From positions 1 through 36,997 of the forward strand of contig JAMCTM010000019.1 in the NCBI GenBank assembly GCA_023379465.1: a DNA stretch of 36,997 nucleotides, read 5' to 3'. Shown piece after piece: positions 1 through 11,275 of this stretch. This DNA is from Patescibacteria group bacterium (GTDB lineage Bacteria; Patescibacteria; Microgenomatia; Levybacterales; UBA12049). Made by a program: the position numbers and the translations under genes. Below the pieces are notes generated by a model, which was given only the letters and a program-made list of their open reading frames with translations, searched no databases and had not been told where the DNA came from. Position 1 is the first letter of the stretch. Each line of letters opens with the position of its first letter.

Positions 1-2
1 TT

Positions 3-572
3 CATAACGGTATATTCGCCCCAATGCTCGCGCTTCTTCTGGAAGAAGCGGGTGTTCCCCTGCCCATTCCCGGGGATATTGATATAGCCTATGCCGGCTA
101 TCTTGTTTCAAAAGGAGCGATTTCCTACGCCCTTGCCTTTGCCCTGCTGCTTTTATCTGTGGTGATCGGCGCCTCAATCCTGTATTATTTGTCCGCGGTC
201 TATGGACAGGCCATTGTTTTAAAATTCGGGAAATACCTTCATCTGAATGAGAAAAAACTGTTAACTGTCGAGGGAAAATTTAGAAAATACGGTGTGTGGG
301 TGATCATATTCGGCCGCCATATACCGGGCTTTCGGATTCCGATCACTATTTTCTCGGGTATGTCAGAGGTTAGATACCGAACATTTATTCTAAGCACTTT
401 TGTTTCCGTTGTCTTCTGGATTCTTTTTTATCTTTCTCTTGGGCAGAGGCTCGGACCAAGGATACTGAAATTGCTTCACGGACATCACGGTTATTTTATC
501 CTGCTTATCATACCCCTTATTATTTTAACAGGATTCATTCTCTACCTGCGGTTTATGCCAAAAAGGAAATAA
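3..572 (+). CDS. DedA/SNARE-associated family membrane protein (5' end outside window)
   Basis: The reading frame is open from the first bases of the window. Residues before the first ATG (position 24) already look like the family, so the gene is cut by the window edge. The segment with EEAGVPLPIPGD matches the conserved N-terminal DedA motif (an acidic residue, then PxPG), and FGRHIPGFRIPI matches the conserved R-x-x-PG...R region of this family. About four hydrophobic segments are visible, and the C-terminus is short and basic (RFMPKRK). DedA proteins are polytopic inner-membrane proteins linked to undecaprenyl-phosphate or phospholipid translocation and to proton-motive-force homeostasis; the substrate cannot be told here. 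The gene converges on the prepilin gene, only 31 bases away. Confidence 0.85.
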   Translation, partial: HNGIFAPMLALLLEEAGVPLPIPGDIDIAYAGYLVSKGAISYALAFALLLLSVVIGASILYYLSAVYGQAIVLKFGKYLHLNEKKLLTVEGKFRKYGVWVIIFGRHIPGFRIPITIFSGMSEVRYRTFILSTFVSVVFWILFYLSLGQRLGPRILKLLHGHHGYFILLIIPLIILTGFILYLRFMPKRK

Positions 573-603
573 CAAGGACAGAACTCGGGGAGGAAAAACG
601 TGC

Positions 604-1371
604 TTACGGAAGACAATCGAGGGCATTTTTATTGTCGCTACCTGAGCCGAGCAACAACGTTCCCTGTGAGGTTAAGTCCGTGGGAACCCCCTTGGTTGTG
701 CACGTAGACCCGCCGCAACTGGTTCCCCCGTTCCATCTTGTTAGAGCCGCTTGTTTAAAGGAACTTGATTGAGGAACAAAACACACATAGGTAGAAGCTC
801 CTGTCGCTCCATCATTGAAAACATACAGTGTGTTATATCCAGGCGCCGTAATCCTCTGCAAAAAAGAGTTCAAGAGCTCTTGTTCCCCTCCTGTACCCGA
901 ACCCAACACATCCAATACGCTGCTTCCAACCCCTCCCACCGTTGCGGTGCTATCAAAAGCAACTCCGTCAACTGTCCAAGCGCTTGCGTAGCCGCTTGCG
1001 AAAGTTGGAGCCGTAGGAGATGTTGAATTAGCCGGATCATAGGCTGGCGTACCGCCGCCGACAATACCTGTAAAGCCTGTGCAGGAGCTGCTTGAACATC
1101 CAGACCCGGTGCCTAATATGGAATCACTCGCCCCAGTCTGCCACGGCAGATACCCCTTACTGGCATCAAATCTTTGAATAGCGTTTAGAAGCTGCTCCGC
1201 GTCAGATTGGGTTCCCGTGTCTCTACCCCTGTTGATCTGCTCGACAGGGTTTATGGCCGAAAGGACAGCGGTTGCCAAAATACCCAAGATGGCGATGACG
1301 ATTAAAAGTTCAATTAAGGTGAAGCCCTTGGAGAGAAAAAGATGTTTTCGGGTTTTAGAAACTATTTTCAT
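604..1371 (-). CDS. Type IV prepilin-like protein (class III signal peptide)
   Basis: The protein has 255 residues and a textbook prepilin N-terminus: a basic leader of about 16 residues ending in KG, then FTLIELLIVIAILGILA. Cleavage by prepilin peptidase would fall between G and F, leaving phenylalanine as residue 1 and glutamate at position 5. The hydrophobic helix is followed by a polar region (SAINPVEQINRGRD) and a long Gly/Ser/Thr-rich globular domain with several cysteines near the C-terminus that could form disulfides. It lies 80 bases downstream of pilC on the same strand and is probably the major or a minor pilin of this apparatus. No convincing promoter was found in the gap: a TTGACA at 1419-1424 lacks a well-spaced -10. 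It could also be a type II secretion-like pseudopilin. Confidence 0.9.
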   Translation of the reverse strand: MKIVSKTRKHLFLSKGFTLIELLIVIAILGILATAVLSAINPVEQINRGRDTGTQSDAEQLLNAIQRFDASKGYLPWQTGASDSILGTGSGCSSSSCTGFTGIVGGGTPAYDPANSTSPTAPTFASGYASAWTVDGVAFDSTATVGGVGSSVLDVLGSGTGGEQELLNSFLQRITAPGYNTLYVFNDGATGASTYVCFVPQSSSFKQAALTRWNGGTSCGGSTCTTKGVPTDLTSQGTLLLGSGSDNKNALDCLP

Positions 1372-1451
1372 TTAAAATAAATTCTGCCTATAAATAGCAA
1401 ACCATATTTTTTTTTACTTGTCAATATCCTATAAGTTTTTTACTTAAGCCT

Positions 1452-2660
1452 TCATTTGATTGAAGACATAATACTATAAATAGGCGTTATTATGGAAATG
1501 ATCAAAAACGCGACGCCTATCCCCAAAACAACCAGAATAAAAGGCTCCATGGCGGTTGTCAGGGTTTTTACCCTTTGGTCAAGCTCTCTTTCAAAATACT
1601 CAGACACTTTAAGAAGCGACTCGTCAAGTTTTCCTGTCTCTTCTCCTATTTTTGCCATCTGGACAAGAATCGGGGGGAAAAGGGGATAGGCACTCATCGC
1701 ATCCCCAACGCTCACCCCTTTTTCAACCCTTCTTGAAACATTGAGGATCGCGTTTTTATAGTGCACGTTGCCGGTGGTGTTTGAAACCTGATTTAAGGCG
1801 TCAACAACCAATGTTCCGCTGCCAACCAAAAGCCCAAAGGTTCTTGAAAATTCGGTTAGTATGGAATCCCTTGTGATTTCTCCGAAAATGGGAATCCTTA
1901 AAAGAAAATTGTCAATTATATAGAGCCCTCCTTCTGTGGCCCTCCATCTTTTATAGGCAAAAATAACAAGGGCTATCGTGCCCAAGACAATTGGCCAGAA
2001 GTTTATCGCGAAGGTCGAAATGCTAACCACGATTAGGGTGGGCAGGGGAAGGGTAACGTTCAAACTGTTATAAAGCACCGACAGCTGGGGAATAACAAAA
2101 ATCATCATAATCGCCATCACCACTATCATGCCGATCACAACGATTGCCGGATACATCAGGGCCGCCTTAACGGTGGTTCTTAATTTCTGCTGTTTTTCCA
2201 GATTGTCCGCCAGCCTCTTAAGCACCTTGTCTAAAAGACCGGAAACCTCCGCCGCCTTAATAAGCGAAACATAAATGGGAGAAAAAACATCCTTGTATTG
2301 GGCGATTGAGGCGGAAAACGGTTTTCCGTTTTCCACGTCATTGATTATGCCGTTAATCATGGCTATCATCGCCTCGCCCGTAACCTGTTCTTTAAGAATA
2401 CGCAGAGAATCCATCAGGGTCAGACCGGATCCGATCATCGAAGAAAGCTGCCTCGTGAAAAAAACAACCTCTGAAAACCCTACCCTCTTTTTAAAAAAAG
2501 GAAGATACTTTTCCCATTTTTCTTCTTCTTTCGCGTCAATTCTGATCGGGAGAATATCTCTGGTCCTAAGGGAAAGCGCCGCCTCTTCCCTGTTTTGCGC
2601 GTCAACTATGCCTTGAATTGTTTTCTGGTCTTTTGTCACTCCCTTATACGAGTACCTCAT
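1452..2660 (-). CDS. pilC: Type IV pilus inner-membrane platform protein PilC
   Basis: The protein has 402 residues, the usual PilC/GspF length. It carries two T2SF repeats (about residues 65-190 and 270-395), each followed by hydrophobic helices, with a conserved GxxL segment (FTRQLSSMIGSGL and FSRTFGLLVGSGT). PilC is the polytopic platform that couples the cytoplasmic ATPases to pilin insertion and extraction. The start ATG lies two bases after the pilT stop, with no visible Shine-Dalgarno, so translation is probably coupled to pilT. The gene belongs to the pilB-pilT-pilC operon read from the promoter near 5492-5520. Confidence 0.93.
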   Translation of the reverse strand: MRYSYKGVTKDQKTIQGIVDAQNREEAALSLRTRDILPIRIDAKEEEKWEKYLPFFKKRVGFSEVVFFTRQLSSMIGSGLTLMDSLRILKEQVTGEAMIAMINGIINDVENGKPFSASIAQYKDVFSPIYVSLIKAAEVSGLLDKVLKRLADNLEKQQKLRTTVKAALMYPAIVVIGMIVVMAIMMIFVIPQLSVLYNSLNVTLPLPTLIVVSISTFAINFWPIVLGTIALVIFAYKRWRATEGGLYIIDNFLLRIPIFGEITRDSILTEFSRTFGLLVGSGTLVVDALNQVSNTTGNVHYKNAILNVSRRVEKGVSVGDAMSAYPLFPPILVQMAKIGEETGKLDESLLKVSEYFERELDQRVKTLTTAMEPFILVVLGIGVAFLIISIITPIYSIMSSIK

Positions 2661-2662
2661 AA

Positions 2663-3724
2663 TTAACCGACCATTCTAAGGAGTTCCTCTTGATGGAGAG
2701 CGTAAGATCTTGCCATTTCCAAGGTTATGGATCCTGCCAAAACCAAAGAGGCAAGGCTTGATTCCAGGGTAATCATGCCCGCGTCCTGCGATGTTTGAAT
2801 AATAGAATCTATTAAATGGGTTTTTCCGTCTCTGATATTGCTGGCAACAGCCGGTGTGCCGACCAAAACCTCAACCGCCGGCACCCTTCCGCCTGCTATC
2901 TGGGGCATCAGACGCTGAGAAACAATGCCCTTTAAAGTGGCGGCTAACTGAATTCTAATCTGGGGCTGCTGGTAAGGAGGAAAAACCCCGACAATTCTGT
3001 CTATGCTTTGCGAAGCGGAGTTGGTGTGAAGGGTTGAAAAGACCACATGTCCTGTCTCCGCGATGGTGATGGCCGCCTCCATGGTTTCGGGATCCCGCAT
3101 CTCGCCAACCAAAACAACATCAGGATCCTCCCTTAACGCGGATCTAAGGGCCATCGCCCACGAATGGGTATCAATGCTAAGCTCTCTTTGGGAAACTATG
3201 CTTTTCCCTTTTGGATAAACATACTCCACCGGATCTTCGATGGTTAAGATATGGGAGGCCTTGTTTAAATTAATCTCGTTAATGATTGAGGCAAGGGTGG
3301 TTGACTTGCCATGACCGGTGGGTCCCGCGACTAAAACCAAGCCCTGCTTTAAAGAGGCAAAGCTGTGGAGCACTTTTGGCAGTTTTAACTCCTCCAGCGT
3401 CCTTATGCTTGAGGAGAGAAAACGAAAGGCAACAGCCAGAGACCCCTTTTCAAAGTAGGCGTTGACCCTAAAACGGCCTGTTGTTTCATTAAGACTAAAC
3501 CCAACCGAAAAATCCAGTTCCTTGTTGGTTGACAGAAGTTCTTTTTGCTCAGGAGTAATAATGGAAAAAACCATCGCCTCTATGTCCCGGACCGTCAGGG
3601 GGGACAGGTTGCCTATATACGAAAGGGAACCGTCTATGCGAAGAACCGGCGGAACAGAGGAAAGCAAATGAAGATCCGAAGCGTTATTTTTAATTGTTAA
3701 GCTTAAAAGATCCTGAATATTCAT
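2663..3724 (-). CDS. pilT: Type IV pilus retraction ATPase PilT
   Basis: The protein has 353 residues and is a PilT-type secretion ATPase. Walker A is GPTGHGKST (about residues 134-142), the Asp box holds EDPVEY (about 163-168), Walker B is VVLVGEMRD and the His box is GHVVFSTLHTNSA. The C-terminal region SNIRDGKTHLIDSIIQTS corresponds to the PilT-specific motif near the retraction signature and separates it from PilB. The P-loop carries histidine where serine is usual, which still fits GxxxxGK[ST]. PilT hydrolyses ATP to depolymerise pili for twitching, adhesion or DNA uptake. The start has a good Shine-Dalgarno (AGGAG, five bases before ATG) that overlaps the pilB stop codon, which fits an operon. 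Confidence 0.95.
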   Translation of the reverse strand: MNIQDLLSLTIKNNASDLHLLSSVPPVLRIDGSLSYIGNLSPLTVRDIEAMVFSIITPEQKELLSTNKELDFSVGFSLNETTGRFRVNAYFEKGSLAVAFRFLSSSIRTLEELKLPKVLHSFASLKQGLVLVAGPTGHGKSTTLASIINEINLNKASHILTIEDPVEYVYPKGKSIVSQRELSIDTHSWAMALRSALREDPDVVLVGEMRDPETMEAAITIAETGHVVFSTLHTNSASQSIDRIVGVFPPYQQPQIRIQLAATLKGIVSQRLMPQIAGGRVPAVEVLVGTPAVASNIRDGKTHLIDSIIQTSQDAGMITLESSLASLVLAGSITLEMARSYALHQEELLRMVG

Positions 3725-3726
3725 AT

Positions 3727-5484
3727 TTACTCCTGGGCAACCCTTATTACCTCCTCGATGGTTGTTAATCCCTTAAGTACTTTTAGGTATCCGTCCCTTT
3801 TCATCGTAATCATTCCTTCCTCTATTGCCTCTTTTTCTATTGTATCACTATCCGGATGTTCAAGTACAAGTCTAGCAATTCGCTCGCTAACAGGCAATAC
3901 CTCAAAAATACCAATCCTGCCCATATAGCCTAAATTCTCGCACTGGGAACACCCCTTGCCTTTATAAAACTTTAAATCGGTCGGGTCCGGCAAAAGGCTA
4001 CCCAGGGTGCTTTTGACCTCTTCGAGGATGGCCGGGGGCGGGGAGTAGGCAATTTTACAGAATGAGCATGTCTTGCGGACAATTCTTTGTCCGACTAAGG
4101 CATTCATGGTTGATGCCAAAAGAAAACTTTCGGCTCCCAAATCCAGAAGACGGGGAAGCGCCCCGGCCGCGTTTGAGGTGTGAAGGGTTGAAAAGACCAA
4201 ATGCCCTGTTAGGGCGGCCTGCAGGGATAGTTCGGTTGTTTCCTTATCGCGTATTTCCCCAACCAGAATAATGTTTGGATCCTGACGCAGAAACGCCCTA
4301 AGCCCTGTTGCGAACGTCAGCCCGACATTCGGGTTTATCTGAACCTGATTAACCCCCGGAATCTGGTATTCCACGGGGTCTTCAAGCGACATAATATTAA
4401 CCCTGGTTGTATTCAGTCTAAAAAGGACCGAGTAAAGGGTGGTTGTTTTACCCGACCCTGTTGGTCCGCAGACTATAATAATGCCGTGGGGTCTAAGAAT
4501 AGCGGTTTCCAGATTTTTAAGACTGGGCCCTTCCAATCCCAACTCCGCCAGGGTGGGAACTCCTCCTGATTTTCTAAGAAGCCTCATGACTATTTTTTCC
4601 CCATACACGGTAGGCAGAATAGAGATACGAAGGTCAACCTCCTCCCTCCCGAATTTAAAATTAAATCTTCCATCCTGGGGGATTCTATGCTCGTCAATTT
4701 TTAACTGGGATAGAATTTTTATCCTGGAGACAAGAGACTCCTGAACTACCCTGGGAAGACTAAGCCTGTCATAAAGGATACCGTCTATTCTGTATCTAAC
4801 CCTTACCCTGTCTTCTAAAGGCTCTATATGCACATCGGAGGCCCTGCTTGTAACAGCATACTCCAGTATGGTTGAAACAATCTTGGCGATAGGCGCTTCT
4901 TTAATAATTTGGGCGATATTACTGCTTTTGATTGTCTTTACCGAAGGGGTAACGTTTTCCGTTTCTTTTAGGGCCGCCCCCACTTCTCCGACCAATTCCT
5001 GCCTGTACTCCTTAAAAATGGCCGATTCCACATCCGATTTTGAGGCGGCAAAGGTTTTAACGTTTAGACCTGTTCTTTGTTTAACAAAAGAGGCTGCCTC
5101 AAGATCAACGGGATTGCTCATGGCCAGAAACAGCGTGCCGGTGCGTTCATCAAAGAAAAAGGGGATAATGGAAAAACGCTCGGCAACGGCTCTTGGCACA
5201 TAGCTTAAGGCCTGCGGATTAAAGGTCGCGTTGGATAAGGAAATAAACGGTATTCCCAAAAGCCTGGCTTTTGCCTCAACTATTTTTTCCTCCGGAACAA
5301 TATTCTGCGATTCCAGTATCTGATCCAAGGGCTTCTCCTCATTGATGCTTTTTACCTTTATTTCCTGGTACTTTTCTGAGGTTATTAAATTTTCCGACAA
5401 AAGAATGTCGAGAATAGTCTTAGGACCCTCCGTGCCTGACCCGGCCGCGGAAGGGGAAATGCTATTGGCGTAAGCAGTAGGCAT
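3727..5484 (-). CDS. pilB: Type IV pilus assembly ATPase PilB (GspE family)
   Basis: The protein has 585 residues. An N-terminal MshEN-like domain (about 20-165) precedes the ATPase core. Walker A is GPTGSGKTTT (about 340-349), the Asp box contains SLEDPVEY, Walker B is IILVGEIRD and the His box is GHLVFSTLHTSNAA. Two CxxC pairs (about 473/476 and 512/515) form the zinc-binding tetracysteine motif typical of PilB/GspE. It powers pilus extension. The first gene of the minus-strand pilus operon, it starts about seven bases after a near-consensus -10 box, so the mRNA is probably leaderless. No alternative ATG exists near the N-terminus. It is divergent from holB with a 41-base gap. Confidence 0.95.
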   Translation of the reverse strand: MPTAYANSISPSAAGSGTEGPKTILDILLSENLITSEKYQEIKVKSINEEKPLDQILESQNIVPEEKIVEAKARLLGIPFISLSNATFNPQALSYVPRAVAERFSIIPFFFDERTGTLFLAMSNPVDLEAASFVKQRTGLNVKTFAASKSDVESAIFKEYRQELVGEVGAALKETENVTPSVKTIKSSNIAQIIKEAPIAKIVSTILEYAVTSRASDVHIEPLEDRVRVRYRIDGILYDRLSLPRVVQESLVSRIKILSQLKIDEHRIPQDGRFNFKFGREEVDLRISILPTVYGEKIVMRLLRKSGGVPTLAELGLEGPSLKNLETAILRPHGIIIVCGPTGSGKTTTLYSVLFRLNTTRVNIMSLEDPVEYQIPGVNQVQINPNVGLTFATGLRAFLRQDPNIILVGEIRDKETTELSLQAALTGHLVFSTLHTSNAAGALPRLLDLGAESFLLASTMNALVGQRIVRKTCSFCKIAYSPPPAILEEVKSTLGSLLPDPTDLKFYKGKGCSQCENLGYMGRIGIFEVLPVSERIARLVLEHPDSDTIEKEAIEEGMITMKRDGYLKVLKGLTTIEEVIRVAQE

Positions 5485-5491
5485 TATTTAA

Positions 5492-5520
5492 ATAATACGT
5501 AAAATAGACTATACTGTCAA
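5492..5520 (-). promoter_or_regulatory. Sigma-70-type promoter of the pilB-pilT-pilC operon
   Basis: Read on the minus strand, TTGACA (5520-5515), a 17-base spacer and TATTAT (5497-5492) form a near-consensus promoter. The predicted transcription start falls at about 5485-5484, on the pilB ATG, leaving no room for a Shine-Dalgarno. On the other strand TATACT at 5510-5515 is a weaker candidate -10 for holB, ten bases before its ATG, so the two promoters would overlap. Confidence 0.75.
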
Positions 5521-5525
5521 GGAAG

Positions 5526-6182
5526 ATGAAGAGTATCCTTATTGCCGCAAACAGCAAAGAAAAAAGCCAAAAATATATAGAAAAAATCCGAGAAAAATAC
5601 GGGATTTCAAGGTTTGAGGTATCAAAAATAGTGGGGGAGAGCTCTATCGGAATAGGAGAGGCAAGAAGAATTAAAGAAACAATTTTTCTTACCCCGGGCA
5701 AAGGAAACAAAAAAATAGTTGTTATAGAAAATGCCGATCTTCTGACAATCGAGGCTCAAAACGCCCTTCTTAAAACACTTGAGGAGCCCCCCGACAGCGC
5801 GTTTATAGTTCTTTTGGCCGAAAGTCTTGAAAATCTGCTGCCGACGGTTGTGTCAAGATGCGAGGTTGTAAGAATCAGAGACGAGCGAAAAAGATTATCG
5901 GAAGAAAAAGGACAGGGGTTTGAAGAAAAGCTGAATACGGTATTATCAGCGGATATTAACAAAAAACTGAAATTAGCCCAGGATAATGGAAAAACCAAAG
6001 AAACAGCGCTTATTTTTGTTGAACAGGTGATAAAAGAAGCGGAAACGGAACTCATCAAAAACAGAGAGACGAATTTCGCCAAAATGATACTGCCCGAGGG
6101 ACAGAAGATCTATACCCTAATCAAAACAACCAATGTTAACCCCAGGCTGGCCATTGAACACTTCCTTCTCAAAATCTCATAG
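5526..6182 (+). CDS. holB: DNA polymerase III delta' subunit-like AAA+ protein
   Basis: The protein has 218 residues and resembles the AAA+ core of clamp-loader delta'/DnaX proteins. IVVIENADLLTIEAQNALLKTLEEPP is in Walker B/sensor position, and the conserved SRC motif follows (VVSRCEVV). There is no P-loop, as expected for delta', which does not bind ATP. It is much shorter than the roughly 330 residues of E. coli HolB and lacks most of the C-terminal collar domain, a common reduction in small genomes. It would be part of the complex that loads the beta clamp. The gene is divergent from pilB and lies 64 bases before gyrB. The symbol is assigned by similarity only. Confidence 0.8.
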   Translation: MKSILIAANSKEKSQKYIEKIREKYGISRFEVSKIVGESSIGIGEARRIKETIFLTPGKGNKKIVVIENADLLTIEAQNALLKTLEEPPDSAFIVLLAESLENLLPTVVSRCEVVRIRDERKRLSEEKGQGFEEKLNTVLSADINKKLKLAQDNGKTKETALIFVEQVIKEAETELIKNRETNFAKMILPEGQKIYTLIKTTNVNPRLAIEHFLLKIS

Positions 6183-6208
6183 AATCTCTCAAAAACTTCT
6201 ATAGAAAA

Positions 6209-6236
6209 TTGCCTAAGTATTTGTTATTATGATAAT
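6209..6236 (+). promoter_or_regulatory. Probable gyrB promoter
   Basis: TTGCCT (6209-6214), a 16-base spacer and GATAAT (6231-6236) lie just before gyrB. The predicted start is about 6243-6246 and the gyrB ATG is at 6247, so the leader would be only a few bases or absent. A shifted -10 (TAATAT at 6233-6238) is equally possible and gives the same conclusion. No Shine-Dalgarno is visible in the intervening ATAGCTTTTT. Confidence 0.55.
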
Positions 6237-6240
6237 ATAG

Positions 6241-8199
<1,959 letters not shown>

Positions 8200-8213
8200 A
8201 GGGGGTGAGAAAA

Positions 8214-8726
8214 ATGGATATTAAAAAAATTTCAATCGGCAAAAATCCCGACCAAGGCGAGGTCAATATTCTGGTGGAAATACCGAAAGATTCAAACATA
8301 AAGTACGAATTGGACAAAAAAAGTGGAGTAATTTTTGTAGACAGATTTTTATATACGGCAATGAATTATCCGTTTAATTACGGCTTTATTCCAAACACTC
8401 TTGCCGAAGACGGGGATCCGATTGACGCGCTGGTTTTAAGTGAACAGGCTCTAATGCCCGGCAGCGTTATACCCTCAATAGTAATAGGCATGCTTGAAAT
8501 GGAGGATGAGGCCGGAATTGACACTAAGATTCTGGCTGTCCCGGCCAAAAAAGCTGATCCTTTTTATGGAGAACTGACAATAGATACCCTGCCTGATTCG
8601 CTAAAAAATAAAATAAGGCATTTTTTTGAAAACTACAAGACCTTAGAACCGGGCAAGTGGGTAAAAATAAAAGAGTGGAAAGGAAAAGAAGCGGCAATCA
8701 AAGCGGTAAAAAGATCTGTTAAATAA
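8214..8726 (+). CDS. ppa: Inorganic pyrophosphatase (family I, soluble)
   Basis: The protein has about 170 residues, the normal prokaryotic length. The signature DGDPIDALV carries metal-binding aspartates, and the nearby PFNYGFIPNT and KILAVPAKKADP segments match family I active-site regions. It hydrolyses pyrophosphate to phosphate, driving nucleotide polymerisation. An in-frame GTG at 8205 lies inside the Shine-Dalgarno; the ATG at 8214 is preferred because GGGGGTGAG ends about five bases before it. The gene sits between gyrB and gyrA, an uncommon place, and probably shares their transcript. Confidence 0.93.
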   Translation: MDIKKISIGKNPDQGEVNILVEIPKDSNIKYELDKKSGVIFVDRFLYTAMNYPFNYGFIPNTLAEDGDPIDALVLSEQALMPGSVIPSIVIGMLEMEDEAGIDTKILAVPAKKADPFYGELTIDTLPDSLKNKIRHFFENYKTLEPGKWVKIKEWKGKEAAIKAVKRSVK

Positions 8727-8800
8727 TTTTTAATTTGAAATTTTTAAAAAATTGGATTTGCTTAAAAAGCAGGAATTAAAAATTAGAAATTTTTCTTGTT

Positions 8801-11275
8801 ATGGATATTGGTAAACTTGCAAAAACAGAAATAACTATCGAGATGAAGCGGGCGTACCTTGACTACGCCATGTCCGTGATTGTCGCCCGCGCCCTGCCCG
8901 ATGTTCGGGACGGGCTAAAACCGGTGCACCGCAGAATCCTTTATGCCATGCATGAAATGAGTTTAGCCCACAGCGCCAAGTACGCCAAAAGCGCCAAGAT
9001 TGTCGGCGAGGTGATGGGAAAATATCATCCCCATGGCGACATGCCTATCTATGACGCGCTTGTTCGCTTAGCTCAAGACTTTTCTATGCGCTACCCGTTG
9101 ATAGACGGGCAGGGAAATTTTGGTTCCCTGGACGGCGACCCCCCGGCAGCAATGCGCTACACGGAGGCGCGGCTTTCCGCCATAACAGCGGAGATGCTTT
9201 TTGACATAGACAAAGAAACCGTGGACCATCTGCCAAACTTTGACGCGAGCCTCAAAGAACCAACCTTTCTGCCAGGAAAACTGCCTAATCTTTTACTCAT
9301 GGGCAGTGAAGGAATTGCCGTGGGCATGGCAACCAAGATTCCTCCTCATAATCTGGCGGAGGTGGTTGACGCTTTGGTATTTATGATCGGGAAAACGGAT
9401 CCTTCCGCTTTAACCTCCTCCGTTACCATTGACGAGCTTCTGGAATTTATAAAAGGACCCGACTTCCCAACCCACGGGGCAATTTATGATCTCAACGAGA
9501 TTAAAAACGTTTATACAAGCGGCAAAGGCAAAATTACTATCAGGGGAAAAGCGGAAATCGAGGAAATCGGCAACGGAAAATCGGCTATTATCATCACGGA
9601 GCTTCCATACCAAGTCAACAAGGCCCTTTTGGTTGCCCGGATCGCTGAGTTGGCCAAGGACAAAAAAATCGAAGGCATAACAGATCTTCGGGACGAATCG
9701 GACAGACACGGCATCAGAATAATGGTGGAGCTAAAACGGGACGCTTCTCCCAAAAAGGTTCTCAATAATCTTTTTAAAAATACCAGTCTGCAAACCGTGT
9801 TTCCGGCAAATTTAGTCGCTTTGGTAGACGGCACTCCTCAAACTCTTAACCTTAAATCCATCCTGGAAGAATACCTAAGGCATAGATTTCTTATAGTTAA
9901 AAGAAGGTCGGAGTTCGAACTGCGGGAGGCGAAATCAAGGCTCCATATACTGGAGGGGCTAAAGATCGCGGTTGACAATATAGATGCTGTTATAAAACTG
10001 ATCAGGGCATCAAAAACCCAGGAAGAAGCAAAAACAAACCTTATGGAGCGCTTTAAACTCTCTCCCCTTCAGGCAACCGCGATCCTGGACATGCAGCTTC
10101 GCCGCCTGGCGGCGCTTGAGAGGCAAAAACTGGAAGATGAATATCAAATGATTAAAGAAACGATTGAGTATTTAGAAAAACTCCTTTCCCACTCAGGGGA
10201 AATTTTAACTGTTATAAAACACGAACTGCAAAATCTAAAAGAAAAGTATCAGGATCCGCGCCGGACAAGGGTTTTTAAGGGAAAGGTAGGGGAGTTTTCC
10301 GAAGAAGATCTTATCCAAAACGAACCAACTGTTATAACCATAACCAACACAGGGTATATAAAAAGGCAAAGCCTTGGCAGTTTTAGGGTGCAGCAAAGAG
10401 GAGGAAAAGGAATAAAAGGCATGACCACCAAGGATGAGGACGGTATATTCTCAATCCGTTACGCTCAGACCCACGACAATATACTCTTTTTTACCAACAA
10501 AGGGAAAGCCTACCAGCTAAGGGCCTTTGAAATCACGGACAGCAACAGAACCAGTAAAGGAACCGCCATTGTAAATCTTATAAATATCGAGCAGGGAGAA
10601 AGGGTTGAATCATTTATTAATTACTCTGTTAAAAACAGAGAGAAAAATCCGTCTAACGGACAATATATATTTCTGACCACTAAAAAAGGCACGGTCAAAA
10701 AAACCGCCATAACCGAATTTGAAAACATACGGAGAAACGGCATTGCCGCCATAACCCTTGCCAAAGGCGATGAGCTGGCATGGAGCAGATTAACCAACGG
10801 CAATCAGGATGTTATCTTAACAACACACGAAGGAAAAGCGATCAGATTTTCGGAAACGGCTGTCAGGCCAATGGGACGCAGCACCACAGGCGTTCGGGGG
10901 ATAAAACTTCGGGAAAAAGACATTGTCATAGGCATGGATGTTGTGGACAAAAACGCGAAACCCGACCTCTTAACAATTATGGATAACGGGCTGGGCAAAA
11001 AAACCTCAACCAGTGAATTCAGGGGACAGGGAAGGGGAGGACAGGGAATAAAAGTGGCAAAGATTACCCCAAAAACAGGCAGGGCTGCGTTTGTCCAGGT
11101 AGTCCCGGAGAAGGCAACGCAAATTATCATCACATCGCAAAAAGGACAGGTGGTTAAACTCGAGCTTTCCTCTATACCGCAACTCTCGAGAAACACACAG
11201 GGCGTGATACTGATGAGATTTTCCAACCCAAATGACCACGTTGCTTCGGCCAGTTGTATCGAAAAAGAACAATGA
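8801..11275 (+). CDS. gyrA: DNA gyrase subunit A
   Basis: The 824-residue protein has all GyrA landmarks. The catalytic tyrosine is residue 120 in [11 protein letters not shown]. The quinolone-pocket helix reads [17 protein letters not shown], with methionine (residue 81) at the position of E. coli Ser83 and Asp85 at that of Asp87. The C-terminal beta-pinwheel has a GyrA box QQRGGKG (about residue 530) and later blade repeats ([18 protein letters not shown]), which support gyrase over topoisomerase IV. It cuts and rejoins DNA as part of A2B2 gyrase. The 74-base gap before it is AT-rich, with related direct repeats around AATTTGAAATTTTT and AATTAGAAATTTTT. Its stop overlaps the folD start. Confidence 0.96.
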   Translation: MDIGKLAKTEITIEMKRAYLDYAMSVIVARALPDVRDGLKPVHRRILYAMHEMSLAHSAKYAKSAKIVGEVMGKYHPHGDMPIYDALVRLAQDFSMRYPLIDGQGNFGSLDGDPPAAMRYTEARLSAITAEMLFDIDKETVDHLPNFDASLKEPTFLPGKLPNLLLMGSEGIAVGMATKIPPHNLAEVVDALVFMIGKTDPSALTSSVTIDELLEFIKGPDFPTHGAIYDLNEIKNVYTSGKGKITIRGKAEIEEIGNGKSAIIITELPYQVNKALLVARIAELAKDKKIEGITDLRDESDRHGIRIMVELKRDASPKKVLNNLFKNTSLQTVFPANLVALVDGTPQTLNLKSILEEYLRHRFLIVKRRSEFELREAKSRLHILEGLKIAVDNIDAVIKLIRASKTQEEAKTNLMERFKLSPLQATAILDMQLRRLAALERQKLEDEYQMIKETIEYLEKLLSHSGEILTVIKHELQNLKEKYQDPRRTRVFKGKVGEFSEEDLIQNEPTVITITNTGYIKRQSLGSFRVQQRGGKGIKGMTTKDEDGIFSIRYAQTHDNILFFTNKGKAYQLRAFEITDSNRTSKGTAIVNLINIEQGERVESFINYSVKNREKNPSNGQYIFLTTKKGTVKKTAITEFENIRRNGIAAITLAKGDELAWSRLTNGNQDVILTTHEGKAIRFSETAVRPMGRSTTGVRGIKLREKDIVIGMDVVDKNAKPDLLTIMDNGLGKKTSTSEFRGQGRGGQGIKVAKITPKTGRAAFVQVVPEKATQIIITSQKGQVVKLELSSIPQLSRNTQGVILMRFSNPNDHVASASCIEKEQ

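Noticed and set aside
1391..1424. TTGACA and TATTTA as a pilin promoter
   Set aside because: Spacing is 22 bases and there is no extended -10, so it is not called.
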